Source of the DNA: Micromonospora lupini
GTDB lineage: Bacteria; Actinomycetota; Actinomycetes; Mycobacteriales; Micromonosporaceae
Length of the DNA stretch: 64,000 nucleotides
Reading direction: 5' to 3'
Assembly: GCF_026342015.1 (NCBI RefSeq)
Contig: NZ_JAPENL010000001.1
Coordinates: 62,001 to 126,000, forward strand
Shown: one piece after another, positions 1-8,284 of the stretch
Position numbering within the stretch: the stretch's first letter is position 1
Layout of the letters: each line of letters begins with the position of its first letter
Notes under the pieces: generated by a model
The model's database searches: none
What the model was told of the DNA's origin: nothing
What the model saw: the letters and a program-made list of their open reading frames with translations, nothing else
Made by a program: the position numbers and the translations under genes

Positions 1-137
1 GGCGTTCGTTGCTCGCTGCGCTCAGGAAGGCGGCCGATGAGCTGCGCTGGTATCACGCCCGCCCCGCCCCTTGCCCCGTTCGGAAGGCCGGAAGTTGAGT
101 ATCCGCTGCGCCGGGGGGGGGGCGATTGGTCGGGTTG

Positions 138-674
138 TCACTCGACCTGAAACGTCGCGGTCGATGCGAGTCGCAGGGCGGCCCCAGATCGAAGTGGGTG
201 GCGTACGCCGGGTTCAAGCCGCCGTTGGTCCAGCCAGGTACCGTTCGTGGAGTACAGGTCGGTCACCGTCGCAGCCCCGTCCGGTGCCGTCGTGACAGCC
301 GCGTGTCGTCGCGAGACAGCGTCGTGGCCGGACAGCGCGGCCGCCGCGGGCGAGCCGGGGTCCCGACCGAGGATCAGGGTTCCTCCGGCCTCGAGCACTG
401 TCTGCCACGGCGGGTCGAGCAACGCGATCGTCAGGACGGTTTCGAGCACACTGAGGCAGTGCGGGCACATCCGGCTCCCCGGCGGACACGCCGTTCCGCA
501 CGACGGACAGGTGATGTCCATGGCGACCGGGTCGATCGGCCGCGGGGTGACGAGGTTGCCGGCCTCGATGACCGCCGAGACGGCGGTGAGGTTCGCATAG
601 CAGTCCGGGTTCCCGCACACGATGTCATCGGAGCCGACCGGTTCGCCGCAGGCGCGGCAGATCAGCCGCTCCAT
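138..674 (-). CDS. Zinc-ribbon and FHA domain protein
   Basis: Predicted 178-aa cytoplasmic protein. Two CxxC-type zinc ribbons are visible, Cys6/Cys9 with Cys20/Cys25 and Cys56/Cys59 with Cys70/Cys73. A C-terminal FHA domain follows with LGRD near residue 102, SRRH near 121 and STNGT near 142, the usual phosphothreonine-binding signature. The ATG at 674 is preferred over an upstream in-frame start because GGGGAA precedes it and the extra N-terminus is Arg/Pro-rich shadow sequence. It overlaps the radical SAM gene by 13 nt and is the last gene of a seven-gene operon that also encodes a Ser/Thr kinase. I infer that it reads phosphorylation by that kinase; the partner is not shown by the sequence. 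Confidence 0.85.
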   Translation of the reverse strand: MERLICRACGEPVGSDDIVCGNPDCYANLTAVSAVIEAGNLVTPRPIDPVAMDITCPSCGTACPPGSRMCPHCLSVLETVLTIALLDPPWQTVLEAGGTLILGRDPGSPAAAALSGHDAVSRRHAAVTTAPDGAATVTDLYSTNGTWLDQRRLEPGVRHPLRSGAALRLASTATFQVE

Positions 675-1300
675 GTCGATTCCCCGACGCCGATGCCGCG
701 GGCTCTCAGATGATCGGCGATCTGGTCGAGCTCGCCGGGCCGGGGGATCCCGACCAGCCACAGCCGGCCGTCGAGTACGCCGGTCTGCAAGCCTGCCCGG
801 ACGAGCTGGGCGGCCTCGCCGTATCGCTGGTGGCCCAGCGGGCTGAGGGTGATGACGCGTTGGTTCGCCGAGCCACGCAGTGGGGTGTCGCCGTTGTTAC
901 GCCGCTCGACGTACCTACCCGCGACCACGGCGTCGCAGCTTGCGCGCAGCTCTGGCAGCCGTGCGGCACGCGACCAGCCGTATCCCGTGTAGAGCAGGAT
1001 GTCGATCGGCCTGGTGTGCCGCCAGGTGGCTATCCCGCGGAGGAGCGCGGCGAGCGCGACCGGCTGCTGGAGCGGTTCGCCGCCGGAGATCGTCACACCG
1101 TCGATCCGTTGAGGAAGCGACGTAAGCCAGTCGAGCACCTCCTCGACGGGGACCGACCGGTCGGGGCGGCGAGGCCAGGTGTCCCGGGCGAGGCAGCCGG
1201 TGCAGGCGAGGGTGCAGCCTTGCAGCCAGATTCCGGCTCTCCTGCCGTATCCCAGGGTGGTGACCGGGTGGTGGAGGCGACTGATCTCGATGGTCGTCAT
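662..1300 (-). CDS. Radical SAM 4Fe-4S protein, NrdG-activase-like
   Basis: Predicted 212-aa protein with a compact radical SAM core. The cluster motif CTLACTGC gives Cys29, Cys33 and Cys36 (CxxxCxxC), and SGGEPL near residues 73-78 fits SAM binding. Its size and the N-terminal GIWLQGC context resemble the activating-enzyme (NrdG/PflA) branch. The ATG at 1300 overlaps the TGA of the AAA+ gene (ATGA), so translation is probably coupled. The longer upstream reading frame is a shadow of that neighbour. No glycyl-radical enzyme is in the window, so the substrate is unknown; a peptide or protein substrate made by the operon is possible. The fold is confident, the reaction is not. Confidence 0.85.
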   Translation of the reverse strand: MTTIEISRLHHPVTTLGYGRRAGIWLQGCTLACTGCLARDTWPRRPDRSVPVEEVLDWLTSLPQRIDGVTISGGEPLQQPVALAALLRGIATWRHTRPIDILLYTGYGWSRAARLPELRASCDAVVAGRYVERRNNGDTPLRGSANQRVITLSPLGHQRYGEAAQLVRAGLQTGVLDGRLWLVGIPRPGELDQIADHLRARGIGVGESTWSG

Positions 1301-3153
1301 GACAGCTCCACGGTGATGACGCCGGCCTGACGCCGCCAAGCCATCACGACGAGCGACGTCGTGTCGCCGGACGCCGGCGCGTCGCCCGCCGGTGCCGCCA
1401 GTCGGTCGAACAGGGCGCGGGCCAGCGGGTTGACGAGCGCGGTCTCCAGGGTGGAGCCGATGCCCCGGCCGCCTCGGGCCAGGTCGCGCGTGCACTCCCT
1501 GAGCACGCGCGCATGGACAGGCTGGTCGAGCGTGACCGACACGTGGTGTTCTTCGCTGAGGCGCCGAAGCACGTTGCCGAGTTGGAGTTCGAAGATCTGT
1601 TCGGCCGCTGCCGGCCCGATGAAGTCGAACACCACGATGTTGTCGCCGAGGCGGTTGAGCAGCTCGGGTCGACCGAGGACCCGGGTGAAGTGATCCTCGA
1701 TCGCTGCCCGCACGATCGCCTCGACCTGGTCGTAGGGAGTGCCCGGCGTTGCCGTCGGCGTCAACTGGCCCGTGCCGTCGTCGACGTACATGCCGAGGTT
1801 GCTGGTGAAGATCAGGATGCATTCGGAGAAGTGGACAGTACCGCCGCGGCCGTCGGTGAGCCGGCCGTCCTCGAGGATCTGCAGGAACTTGTCGAGGATG
1901 CGCGGATGGCTCTTCTCGATCTCGTCGAACAGAATCACCCGAAAGGGTTGCTGACGCACGGCGTTGGTGAGTTCTCCGCCGGCTTCGAAACCGACGTAGC
2001 CCGGTGGAGCACCGATCAGCCGATCGCCGGCGTGCTCGGCGGAGAACTCGCTCATGTCGAACCGCAGGTAGGCCGCCTCGTCGCCGAACACCACATGGGC
2101 CACTGCCTTGGCCAACTCGGTTTTGCCCACCCCTGTCGGACCGGCGAAGAACAGAACTCCGCGCGGGCGTGACGATGCCCGTGCCGCATGGGCGCCAGAC
2201 AGGCCGAGAGCGGCGCGTTTGAGGATGTCAAGGGTTTTGGTCACGGCTTGGCGCTGGCCGATGATCCGCTGGGGCAGGGACCGTTCCCCGTCTCGGATCC
2301 GGGTGGGCAGGTAGTCGCGGCGCCAGGGATTGTCCAATACCCCGAGCTTGAACGTTCGGGTCGCGTCGGGCCATTGCTCCGGGCTCAGCCCACGATCGCG
2401 TGCCAGCCTGGTCACTTCGATCATGCCCTGCAGGGTGAGTCCTTCGGACTGCTCGGCGAACGAGCGAGCCCGCTCGTGCAACGTCGCGTCGGGGATCTGG
2501 CTGTGCAGCAGCCGGCGGGCGCAGCGTTCGCGATCGCCGTAGTCCGGTCTGGGCAGGCTGATCACGCGGATCCGGTCCTTGCCCGCGGTCAGCCAGGCCG
2601 GCAGGTCACTTTCGTTCTCCACCAACCAAATCACCGGGTTGTACAGGCTCTGGGTCCGACCGGATTCGGCCGCGACCGGCCGCGCCGACCGGGCCAGCTT
2701 CTCCATGCGGCGCAGGAACTGCCGCTCGGCGTCGTCCGGATCGCTCGGATGCCGCAGCAGGTGCGCCGCTCGGACGATGGCTGCCGCCCGCACATTGGTG
2801 CGTGGCTGGGCGATCGCGGCGAGCTGGACGAACAGCGCACCCAGGTCGGGCGTCGGGCCGCCGGGGCGATACCCGTCGTCGAGGAGGGCACGGGTGGCAG
2901 TCGTCACGTCGCTTCTGCCGATCTGATGCACGGCACCAGAATCGATCAGATCATGATCGAGTACGAACGTGTAGCCGCTCCGGTCCAGCAGCTCACGTAT
3001 CACGTCGGTGAGGGACAGCAGCCGCACCCCGCTGGGCGTGTCGATGAGGTACGAATCGTGGGCGTTGCCCCACAACACGTACTGCGACTGGGTCGGCAGT
3101 GTCGCGTGCAGTTCGCGGGCGAACGCCGGCCAGCCCGCGAGGTCGTCGATCAC
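1297..3153 (-). CDS. AAA+ ATPase, ClpA/ClpB D2-like module with degenerate N-terminal AAA domain
   Basis: Predicted 618-aa protein. The C-terminal half is a ClpB/ClpA D2-type ATPase: Walker A GPTGVGKT (about 338-345), a GYVG pore-loop-like segment in GAPPGYVGFE, Walker B VILFDEIEK (about 406-414) and TSN sensor 1 (about 450). The first roughly 280 residues look like a second AAA fold without a Walker A motif; WLVENESDLP and a lid-like helical stretch are visible. GTG at 3153 is chosen because GGAGGGAG precedes it and it overlaps the upstream TGA by 4 nt. No ClpP-binding loop or Clp N-domain is seen, so it is probably a remodelling ATPase for this operon and not a general chaperone. Confidence 0.88.
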   Translation of the reverse strand: MIDDLAGWPAFARELHATLPTQSQYVLWGNAHDSYLIDTPSGVRLLSLTDVIRELLDRSGYTFVLDHDLIDSGAVHQIGRSDVTTATRALLDDGYRPGGPTPDLGALFVQLAAIAQPRTNVRAAAIVRAAHLLRHPSDPDDAERQFLRRMEKLARSARPVAAESGRTQSLYNPVIWLVENESDLPAWLTAGKDRIRVISLPRPDYGDRERCARRLLHSQIPDATLHERARSFAEQSEGLTLQGMIEVTRLARDRGLSPEQWPDATRTFKLGVLDNPWRRDYLPTRIRDGERSLPQRIIGQRQAVTKTLDILKRAALGLSGAHAARASSRPRGVLFFAGPTGVGKTELAKAVAHVVFGDEAAYLRFDMSEFSAEHAGDRLIGAPPGYVGFEAGGELTNAVRQQPFRVILFDEIEKSHPRILDKFLQILEDGRLTDGRGGTVHFSECILIFTSNLGMYVDDGTGQLTPTATPGTPYDQVEAIVRAAIEDHFTRVLGRPELLNRLGDNIVVFDFIGPAAAEQIFELQLGNVLRRLSEEHHVSVTLDQPVHARVLRECTRDLARGGRGIGSTLETALVNPLARALFDRLAAPAGDAPASGDTTSLVVMAWRRQAGVITVELS

Positions 3154-4460
3154 CGTACGTCTCCCTCCGCCTCGCGGCTTCTGAGCCGGCGCCGGGGCTC
3201 GGTGCGCTGCCGCGGAGCCGTGCGGGGCGTGGGTTCGGCGCCCGGGTGACGCAGCTCGGTGTGCGCGCACGGCAAGCCGGCCTCCCGGAGACTGGCCAGT
3301 GCCTGTTCCAGGTCGGCGCACCAGCGGTGCTCGGCTGCCGCGTCGGCGTGGGGGTTCTCGCCGGGTCCGGTCCGGTAGACCATCGACTGCATCCTGCGTG
3401 CCCCTGCGTCGACTTTCAAACGCACCAGGTGGTCCGCGTCGTCGGGTCGGCTCACCGCGAGCCTGCCCGTGCTGGGTTGCCCGACGCTGAACTCGGTGCC
3501 CACGCTGTAGCCCATCTCGGTCAGCGCGTCCGCCACAGCATCCTGGACCGCGATCGCCAACGCTCGCTCCTCCATCTCCGACCGCAGTTGCTCAACCTCG
3601 TTCAACAATTGGTCGTTGAGCTCCGCCCGGCCGGACACCACGTCGACGAGGCCCGCCCTGGCCCGGTGTAGGGCGCCGGCGTCAAGATCCTGCTGCGCCG
3701 CGTACGGTTCCATCGCGTCCAGCAGTTCCGCCGCGACGACGGCGTCCGAGCGACGGACCCGCGCCCGCTTGTTGGCCTCCTGCACCCGCAGTTGCACCTG
3801 CCGCAGGCGCGGCCGTCGCTCGTCGGGCCGGCGCCAGACGTCAGCGGCGGCGGCCTCGGCTCTGGCACGGTCCTCAGCGGCGGCCATCGGGTGCAGGCCC
3901 GCGAGGATGCGCACCACGGCGGCGGCGGGGTCCGAACCACCGCCGGGCAGCGGCTCCGGCTCGTCAATCTCGTCCGCCGCGGTCCGCAGCGCCGCGGCCG
4001 ACACCGGTGGCAGCAGGTCCGCGAGACCCCGTGCCGCGGTGACCGCCCGGGCGGCGGAGGCCCGCCTGAACACTCCCTCCAGGACCCGGTCGACGTCGTC
4101 GCACCAGGCGTCCCAGACCGATTCGGGCGCCGAGTCGGAGGGCTGGGCCAGCGCGGGCTCCGCCGGCAGTCCTTGCTGTGCGAGGGCGGACGCCGCATAC
4201 GCCGCGTCGACCCGGGCGGCCGCCCGGCGTTCAAGTCGCAGTTCCCAGGCGTGGACGGCCTGATCCCGCTGCGACTCCTGGGCGGCGACGGCTTGCCGCC
4301 GCGCGGTGGTGTGTGCCCGGATCCGCGCGTTGCGGGCGGCTGCCTCGCCTGGGCTCACCTCGAGTAGCCTGCCGAGTGCCGCCGTGGCGCGGATTCCGAC
4401 GACGGTTGCGGTGCCGATCACGGCCCCCACCGGGAACACCACCACACTGCCAGCGCTCAT
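3150..4460 (-). CDS. Ala/Arg-rich helical protein with N-terminal membrane-like segment
   Basis: Predicted 436-aa protein. Residues about 4-33 are hydrophobic and could form a membrane anchor. The rest is rich in Ala, Arg, Glu and Gln with heptad-like runs, suggesting long coiled coils. The last 130 residues are less biased and may form a small globular domain. No known family is recognised. The ATG overlaps the kinase stop (ATGA) and the TGA overlaps the GTG of the AAA+ gene, so it is central to the operon. I infer a scaffold or adaptor between the kinase and the ATPase. It could also be the kinase or ATPase substrate. Confidence 0.75.
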   Translation of the reverse strand: MSAGSVVVFPVGAVIGTATVVGIRATAALGRLLEVSPGEAAARNARIRAHTTARRQAVAAQESQRDQAVHAWELRLERRAAARVDAAYAASALAQQGLPAEPALAQPSDSAPESVWDAWCDDVDRVLEGVFRRASAARAVTAARGLADLLPPVSAAALRTAADEIDEPEPLPGGGSDPAAAVVRILAGLHPMAAAEDRARAEAAAADVWRRPDERRPRLRQVQLRVQEANKRARVRRSDAVVAAELLDAMEPYAAQQDLDAGALHRARAGLVDVVSGRAELNDQLLNEVEQLRSEMEERALAIAVQDAVADALTEMGYSVGTEFSVGQPSTGRLAVSRPDDADHLVRLKVDAGARRMQSMVYRTGPGENPHADAAAEHRWCADLEQALASLREAGLPCAHTELRHPGAEPTPRTAPRQRTEPRRRLRSREAEGDVR

Positions 4461-6748
4461 TCCGCTTCCCTCCCGTTTCGCCGCTGAGTGAGTTCGCTGC
4501 CGAGCAAGTCACGGCTTCGTTGTCGACGGACCTGACCGAAACGCCATATCCGGGTGCCGGTCCAGCCGAGATGCACCACCGGCCCGATGAGCGCGACCAT
4601 GGCGACGGCCAGTAGTCCCGCCGACCAGAGGAACGGAACGCCGCAGCAGCAGGCCAACGTCAGCACACCGAGCAGCAGCGGCGGAGCGCCGCCCCGGACG
4701 CGGTTGGCGCCCCTGCGAAGCGCTGCCCAGCCGGTGGGCACGCGCCGAGCCAGCCACCGCATTCGGTCGAGCACGGACCAGCGCGGATGGTAGAAGGATC
4801 CAGCCCGCACCGCGAAGCCGACCTCGGCCAGGGTGGGCACCAGCCATTCCGCGACGGGGACCGACCAGTGTCTGATCACGAGACGTGGGTCGGGAAGAAG
4901 ATGGGGCAGGAACACGGGAGCGGCGACGGCCAGCGCCCAGATCAGGGAGGCCGCCGCGGCGAACAATAGGGCCTTCGGCCGTCCGGCCTTGAGCTGCTTC
5001 AGTTCCTCGTCGAGAACGCGCTGTCCCCGGGTACGGGCCTCGACGATGCCGGCGCACTCCTGCACGGCGGCGGGGACGACCGTCAACACACACAGCGCGC
5101 TGGCCACGTCGGTCACCGGAGGCAGTGCCTCGAACCAGTCCAGGTGCTCGGTAATTTCTCCGCGATCCCGAACCGCGCTGTCCAGCAGCGGTCGCAACCG
5201 ATCCGGATCGGCGGCGACGCTGAGCAGGACGGCCCGGTGCTCGGTTCGGCGGGCCGCCAGCATCGACGAAGCCTGTGGTGGCAAATCGACCCGGGTGGCG
5301 AGCGCGTCGAGGTCCTGTGCCGAGCTCCGCCAGCGTGTGTCCACCTGCACGAGGGCCTGGCCGTCGCCGAAGTCGGCGAGCACCGGCAGGAGCGAGTATC
5401 GCCACAGGTCGCGGACCGCCGTGGCCGCGCGGCCGTCCGGCTCCCTCACCGCCACAGCCGCCGCATCGGCGAGGTGCTCCGACCCCACTCGCAGCCCCAG
5501 GTAGGTCGCCGGTTGCCCCCGGTCCAGCCAGCGCAGCAAATGCACCATTCGCACATCGGGGGTGTGATCCGGGTGGGTCAACGTCTGGTCGATCAGCCGG
5601 ATCCGTTCGTCGACATCGTCGTCGAACTGCTCCAGCCAGGCGCGCAGCACGCGCCACCCCTCGCCTGGGTCTTTTCGCGTGCCGACGCGTCGCAGGAACG
5701 TGTCCGCCGCGTCGCTCCAGTGGGCCGCCATCGCGCGTGCGACCTGCGAGCGGGTGCGGTAGGGCACCCCCTTCAGGATCAGCGGCGCGGCACGTGACGT
5801 CGAGGCCGGACGGTGCACCTCGGGCGATCCGCCGGACAGCCACCGCCGGACCTGCGCCTCGCCCCACCGATGGTCTGGGTCGCTGACCAGGAGCCCTTCG
5901 CAGAGAAGCCGCAGCCGGTGGTCCGCGACACCGTCGACGGATGCGCCCCGGACCGTCACCTCGTGCTGGATGATTCGCTCGTCGAGACCCTCGAACGGGG
6001 CTTGGCCGGTGGCCAGTTGTCGGACCACCACACCGACGGCCCACCAGTCGCCCGCCGGGGAGTAGGCGCCGGCGAAACTCTCCGGCGCCGCGTAGGCGAA
6101 CGTCACGCCGCGGCTGGTGAATCGCACCGATGCTGGACCGAGGTACCTGCTCAGTCCGAAGTCGGCCAGCGCCAGCCGGAGGTCCGGCGGAAGGCTCCGG
6201 ACCATGATGTTCGACGGTTTGAGGTCGCCGTGCACGATTGTCGCCGAGTGCAGTTCGCCGAGCGCCTCGGTCAGCTCGGCGACCACGTGCCGCAGCAGTT
6301 CCGGCGGCATCGGGCGGGGGCCCTGGTCGACGAAGTCCGCCAGGGTGCCAGCCGGTAAATACTCGGTCAGCTCCCAGCGCCGACCCTCAGCGACACCGAA
6401 GTCGATGGGCGTCACCAACCTCTCGCTGCGCAGCCCGATCAGCCGGTCGACCGCGTCCTCGTCGATGACGATCCCCGGTCGGTAGATCTTCAACACCCGG
6501 TCGTGGCCCGCCGTGTCGCGCAGTAGAAAGACGTCGGCCTCCGCGCCCGCCGGCAACGCCGCGATCACCGACCAGCCCGACACCCGGTCGGGCAGCCGCA
6601 GCAGACCGGCGGTCACCGGTACGGCCACATCGGACTCGGCCGGGTGCTCCCGGCGTGTGGCGGGAACCTGTGGCCCGGGGTCGGCGGCCCGATCGGCCTC
6701 GCGGCGCGTCGGCGGCACGTCACCCTCGGCAGGCGGTCGCGGGTTCAC
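4457..6748 (-). CDS. Membrane-anchored Ser/Thr protein kinase
   Basis: Predicted 763-aa protein. An N-terminal Pro/Arg-rich stretch is followed by a Hanks-type kinase domain (about 58-310): VLKIY with Lys87, catalytic loop HGDLKPSN with Asp175, and DFG with Asp196. The catalytic loop reads HGD and not HRD, so activation may not need activation-loop phosphorylation. A long helical region of about 300 residues follows. There are hydrophobic segments near residues 605-630 and a larger pair near 690-735, so it is probably membrane bound by its C-terminus. No PASTA repeats are present. The GTG start at 6748 has GGTGG-type Shine-Dalgarno sequence. It lies 66 nt after the TIR gene and shares 4 nt with the next gene. 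Confidence 0.92.
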   Translation of the reverse strand: MNPRPPAEGDVPPTRREADRAADPGPQVPATRREHPAESDVAVPVTAGLLRLPDRVSGWSVIAALPAGAEADVFLLRDTAGHDRVLKIYRPGIVIDEDAVDRLIGLRSERLVTPIDFGVAEGRRWELTEYLPAGTLADFVDQGPRPMPPELLRHVVAELTEALGELHSATIVHGDLKPSNIMVRSLPPDLRLALADFGLSRYLGPASVRFTSRGVTFAYAAPESFAGAYSPAGDWWAVGVVVRQLATGQAPFEGLDERIIQHEVTVRGASVDGVADHRLRLLCEGLLVSDPDHRWGEAQVRRWLSGGSPEVHRPASTSRAAPLILKGVPYRTRSQVARAMAAHWSDAADTFLRRVGTRKDPGEGWRVLRAWLEQFDDDVDERIRLIDQTLTHPDHTPDVRMVHLLRWLDRGQPATYLGLRVGSEHLADAAAVAVREPDGRAATAVRDLWRYSLLPVLADFGDGQALVQVDTRWRSSAQDLDALATRVDLPPQASSMLAARRTEHRAVLLSVAADPDRLRPLLDSAVRDRGEITEHLDWFEALPPVTDVASALCVLTVVPAAVQECAGIVEARTRGQRVLDEELKQLKAGRPKALLFAAAASLIWALAVAAPVFLPHLLPDPRLVIRHWSVPVAEWLVPTLAEVGFAVRAGSFYHPRWSVLDRMRWLARRVPTGWAALRRGANRVRGGAPPLLLGVLTLACCCGVPFLWSAGLLAVAMVALIGPVVHLGWTGTRIWRFGQVRRQRSRDLLGSELTQRRNGREAE

Positions 6749-6814
6749 CTGCCACCTACCGCCCGCTCGATCGCGTCGTGGCGTGGTGACCCGTCGCGCT
6801 CGCGCCAGCTCTGC

Positions 6815-8284
6815 TCATGGTGAATCCCCTACGGACAGCGGGTGCGAACCCGCGGACACCGACTGATGACCGGCGGCCAGCGTGGTCTCAAGCTCGCGCA
6901 GAAAGGAGTCGATCTCATCCGCGATCCTGTCGGTTCTCAGTCGTTTCACGCGCACGTACAGCACCCACGCCAACGGCCCGAGGATGGGGACAACAACAGC
7001 CACCACGACACCGCCCACGATCCAAACCGGGCTCGCACCGTGACGACTGAGTGCCCACGGAAGCAACAGGGAGGGGAGAGTGGCGGTCGGAAGTTCAAGC
7101 GAGATGAGGAAGATGAAGAAGCTTTCCATCGACTTGATCTGGTTGACCCAGCCTCGCCGAGTCTCCTCGCGCAGACCGTTCATCGCCTCCTCGAGGCGCC
7201 CGTGCAGCCACGCGGTCTGATCGCGCTCCAGGCGGGACAACGGCAAGGATCGGGAGGCCGAACGTTGCCGGTACTGTGCCATCACCCGGAGGGCGCGGCC
7301 GCCGGCGGCCTCACCGCGGACCGGGACAGCCGGCGGCCACTGCCGTGCAGCCTGCTCAAGGATGACGTAATAGCCACCCAAAATCGGCACGGCCATAAAC
7401 ACCAGGACAAATGAGATCAGAAAGCTGAGGCCGCCTTCCCCGGTCGCATTAGGGGCCACCACCACGCCAAGAATCAGTCCCAGGATGAACGTCATCGTCA
7501 TGCCCTGCCCCAGCAGCATGGCTGCCGGGTTCGCTACCAAGAGGGCGCGTTCGAACCTGTTCAAGGATTCCGCCAGATGCAGCGCTGCAGCTAGTAGGAC
7601 AACAGGCAACAGGCAGACGAGAAAGACAAACAGTGCGTAGGTCTGCAAAAACCCGAGAATTGAATCCGATTCTGATTCTTTTGCTTGTGAGTAGTACGGA
7701 ACGGTGGCGAGGATCGCTGGTCCGACCGCACCGGCGAGAATCCTCGTCAGCCGTCCGGAGACTCCGGACTTCTTCGCGGGCTCCTCGGGCGGAATCCAGG
7801 TCGGGCGGACGTGCGCCTCCAGCGCCTCGATCAACCGGATGACGTCGAGGCGGAAGGTGCCGTGCCGGATACGCTGCGACTGGCGTGCCGAAAGGTCACG
7901 CATGTCCGCCGGAAGGTCATCCGCCACCGGGACAGGGGTCTCGCCCAGCAGGACCGGCACGACAACCATGCCCGGTAGCCGCAACGCCTCCGCGATCTCC
8001 CAGCGGACCCAGTCCTTTGCCGGCCGGGTCGCCCGATGCCGGGTCTCCGCCAGCCAGCCGGGACCGATGATGGCGATCAGCACCTCGGCGTCCCTCAGCC
8101 GGGCCCGGAGCTGGCTGGGGTACCGCTCGCCGACGGGGATTGACTCCACATCCAGGAACACCTCGGTGTCCCCGAAGTGCCGCCGGAGTCGGTCGGCGAG
8201 CGCCTCGACCAGAGCGGGTTCGCTGTCGTCGCCGGCCTCGCGGAAGTGGCGACGATAGTTCATGAAGATGCCGCTCATGCTCAC
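6815..8284 (-). CDS. TIR domain protein with multiple membrane helices
   Basis: Predicted 489-aa protein. Residues 1-145 form a TIR domain: IFMNYRR at the start, FLDVESIPVGERYP as the second box, IAIIGPGWL, and DWVRWEIAEAL, where Glu96 is at the position of the NADase catalytic glutamate. After a linker come about six hydrophobic helices (roughly 180-205, 210-240, 255-285, 290-320, 385-415 and 420-450) and a charged C-terminal tail. Membrane-anchored TIRs are usually signalling or conflict effectors. The GTG at 8284 overlaps the stop of the SARP gene; an ATG six nt downstream (8278) is an equally good start. NAD hydrolysis is inferred from the glutamate, not demonstrated. Confidence 0.88.
   Translation of the reverse strand: MSMSGIFMNYRRHFREAGDDSEPALVEALADRLRRHFGDTEVFLDVESIPVGERYPSQLRARLRDAEVLIAIIGPGWLAETRHRATRPAKDWVRWEIAEALRLPGMVVVPVLLGETPVPVADDLPADMRDLSARQSQRIRHGTFRLDVIRLIEALEAHVRPTWIPPEEPAKKSGVSGRLTRILAGAVGPAILATVPYYSQAKESESDSILGFLQTYALFVFLVCLLPVVLLAAALHLAESLNRFERALLVANPAAMLLGQGMTMTFILGLILGVVVAPNATGEGGLSFLISFVLVFMAVPILGGYYVILEQAARQWPPAVPVRGEAAGGRALRVMAQYRQRSASRSLPLSRLERDQTAWLHGRLEEAMNGLREETRRGWVNQIKSMESFFIFLISLELPTATLPSLLLPWALSRHGASPVWIVGGVVVAVVVPILGPLAWVLYVRVKRLRTDRIADEIDSFLRELETTLAAGHQSVSAGSHPLSVGDSP

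Noticed and set aside
1..137. The first 137 nt as part of a gene
   Set aside because: No frame shows a recognisable product; it lies after the FHA gene stop and may be a 3' untranslated region.
1297..3153. Calling the AAA+ protein a general ClpB or ClpA chaperone
   Set aside because: It lacks the Clp N-domain, the middle domain and a Walker A in the first AAA unit, and it is embedded in a signalling operon.
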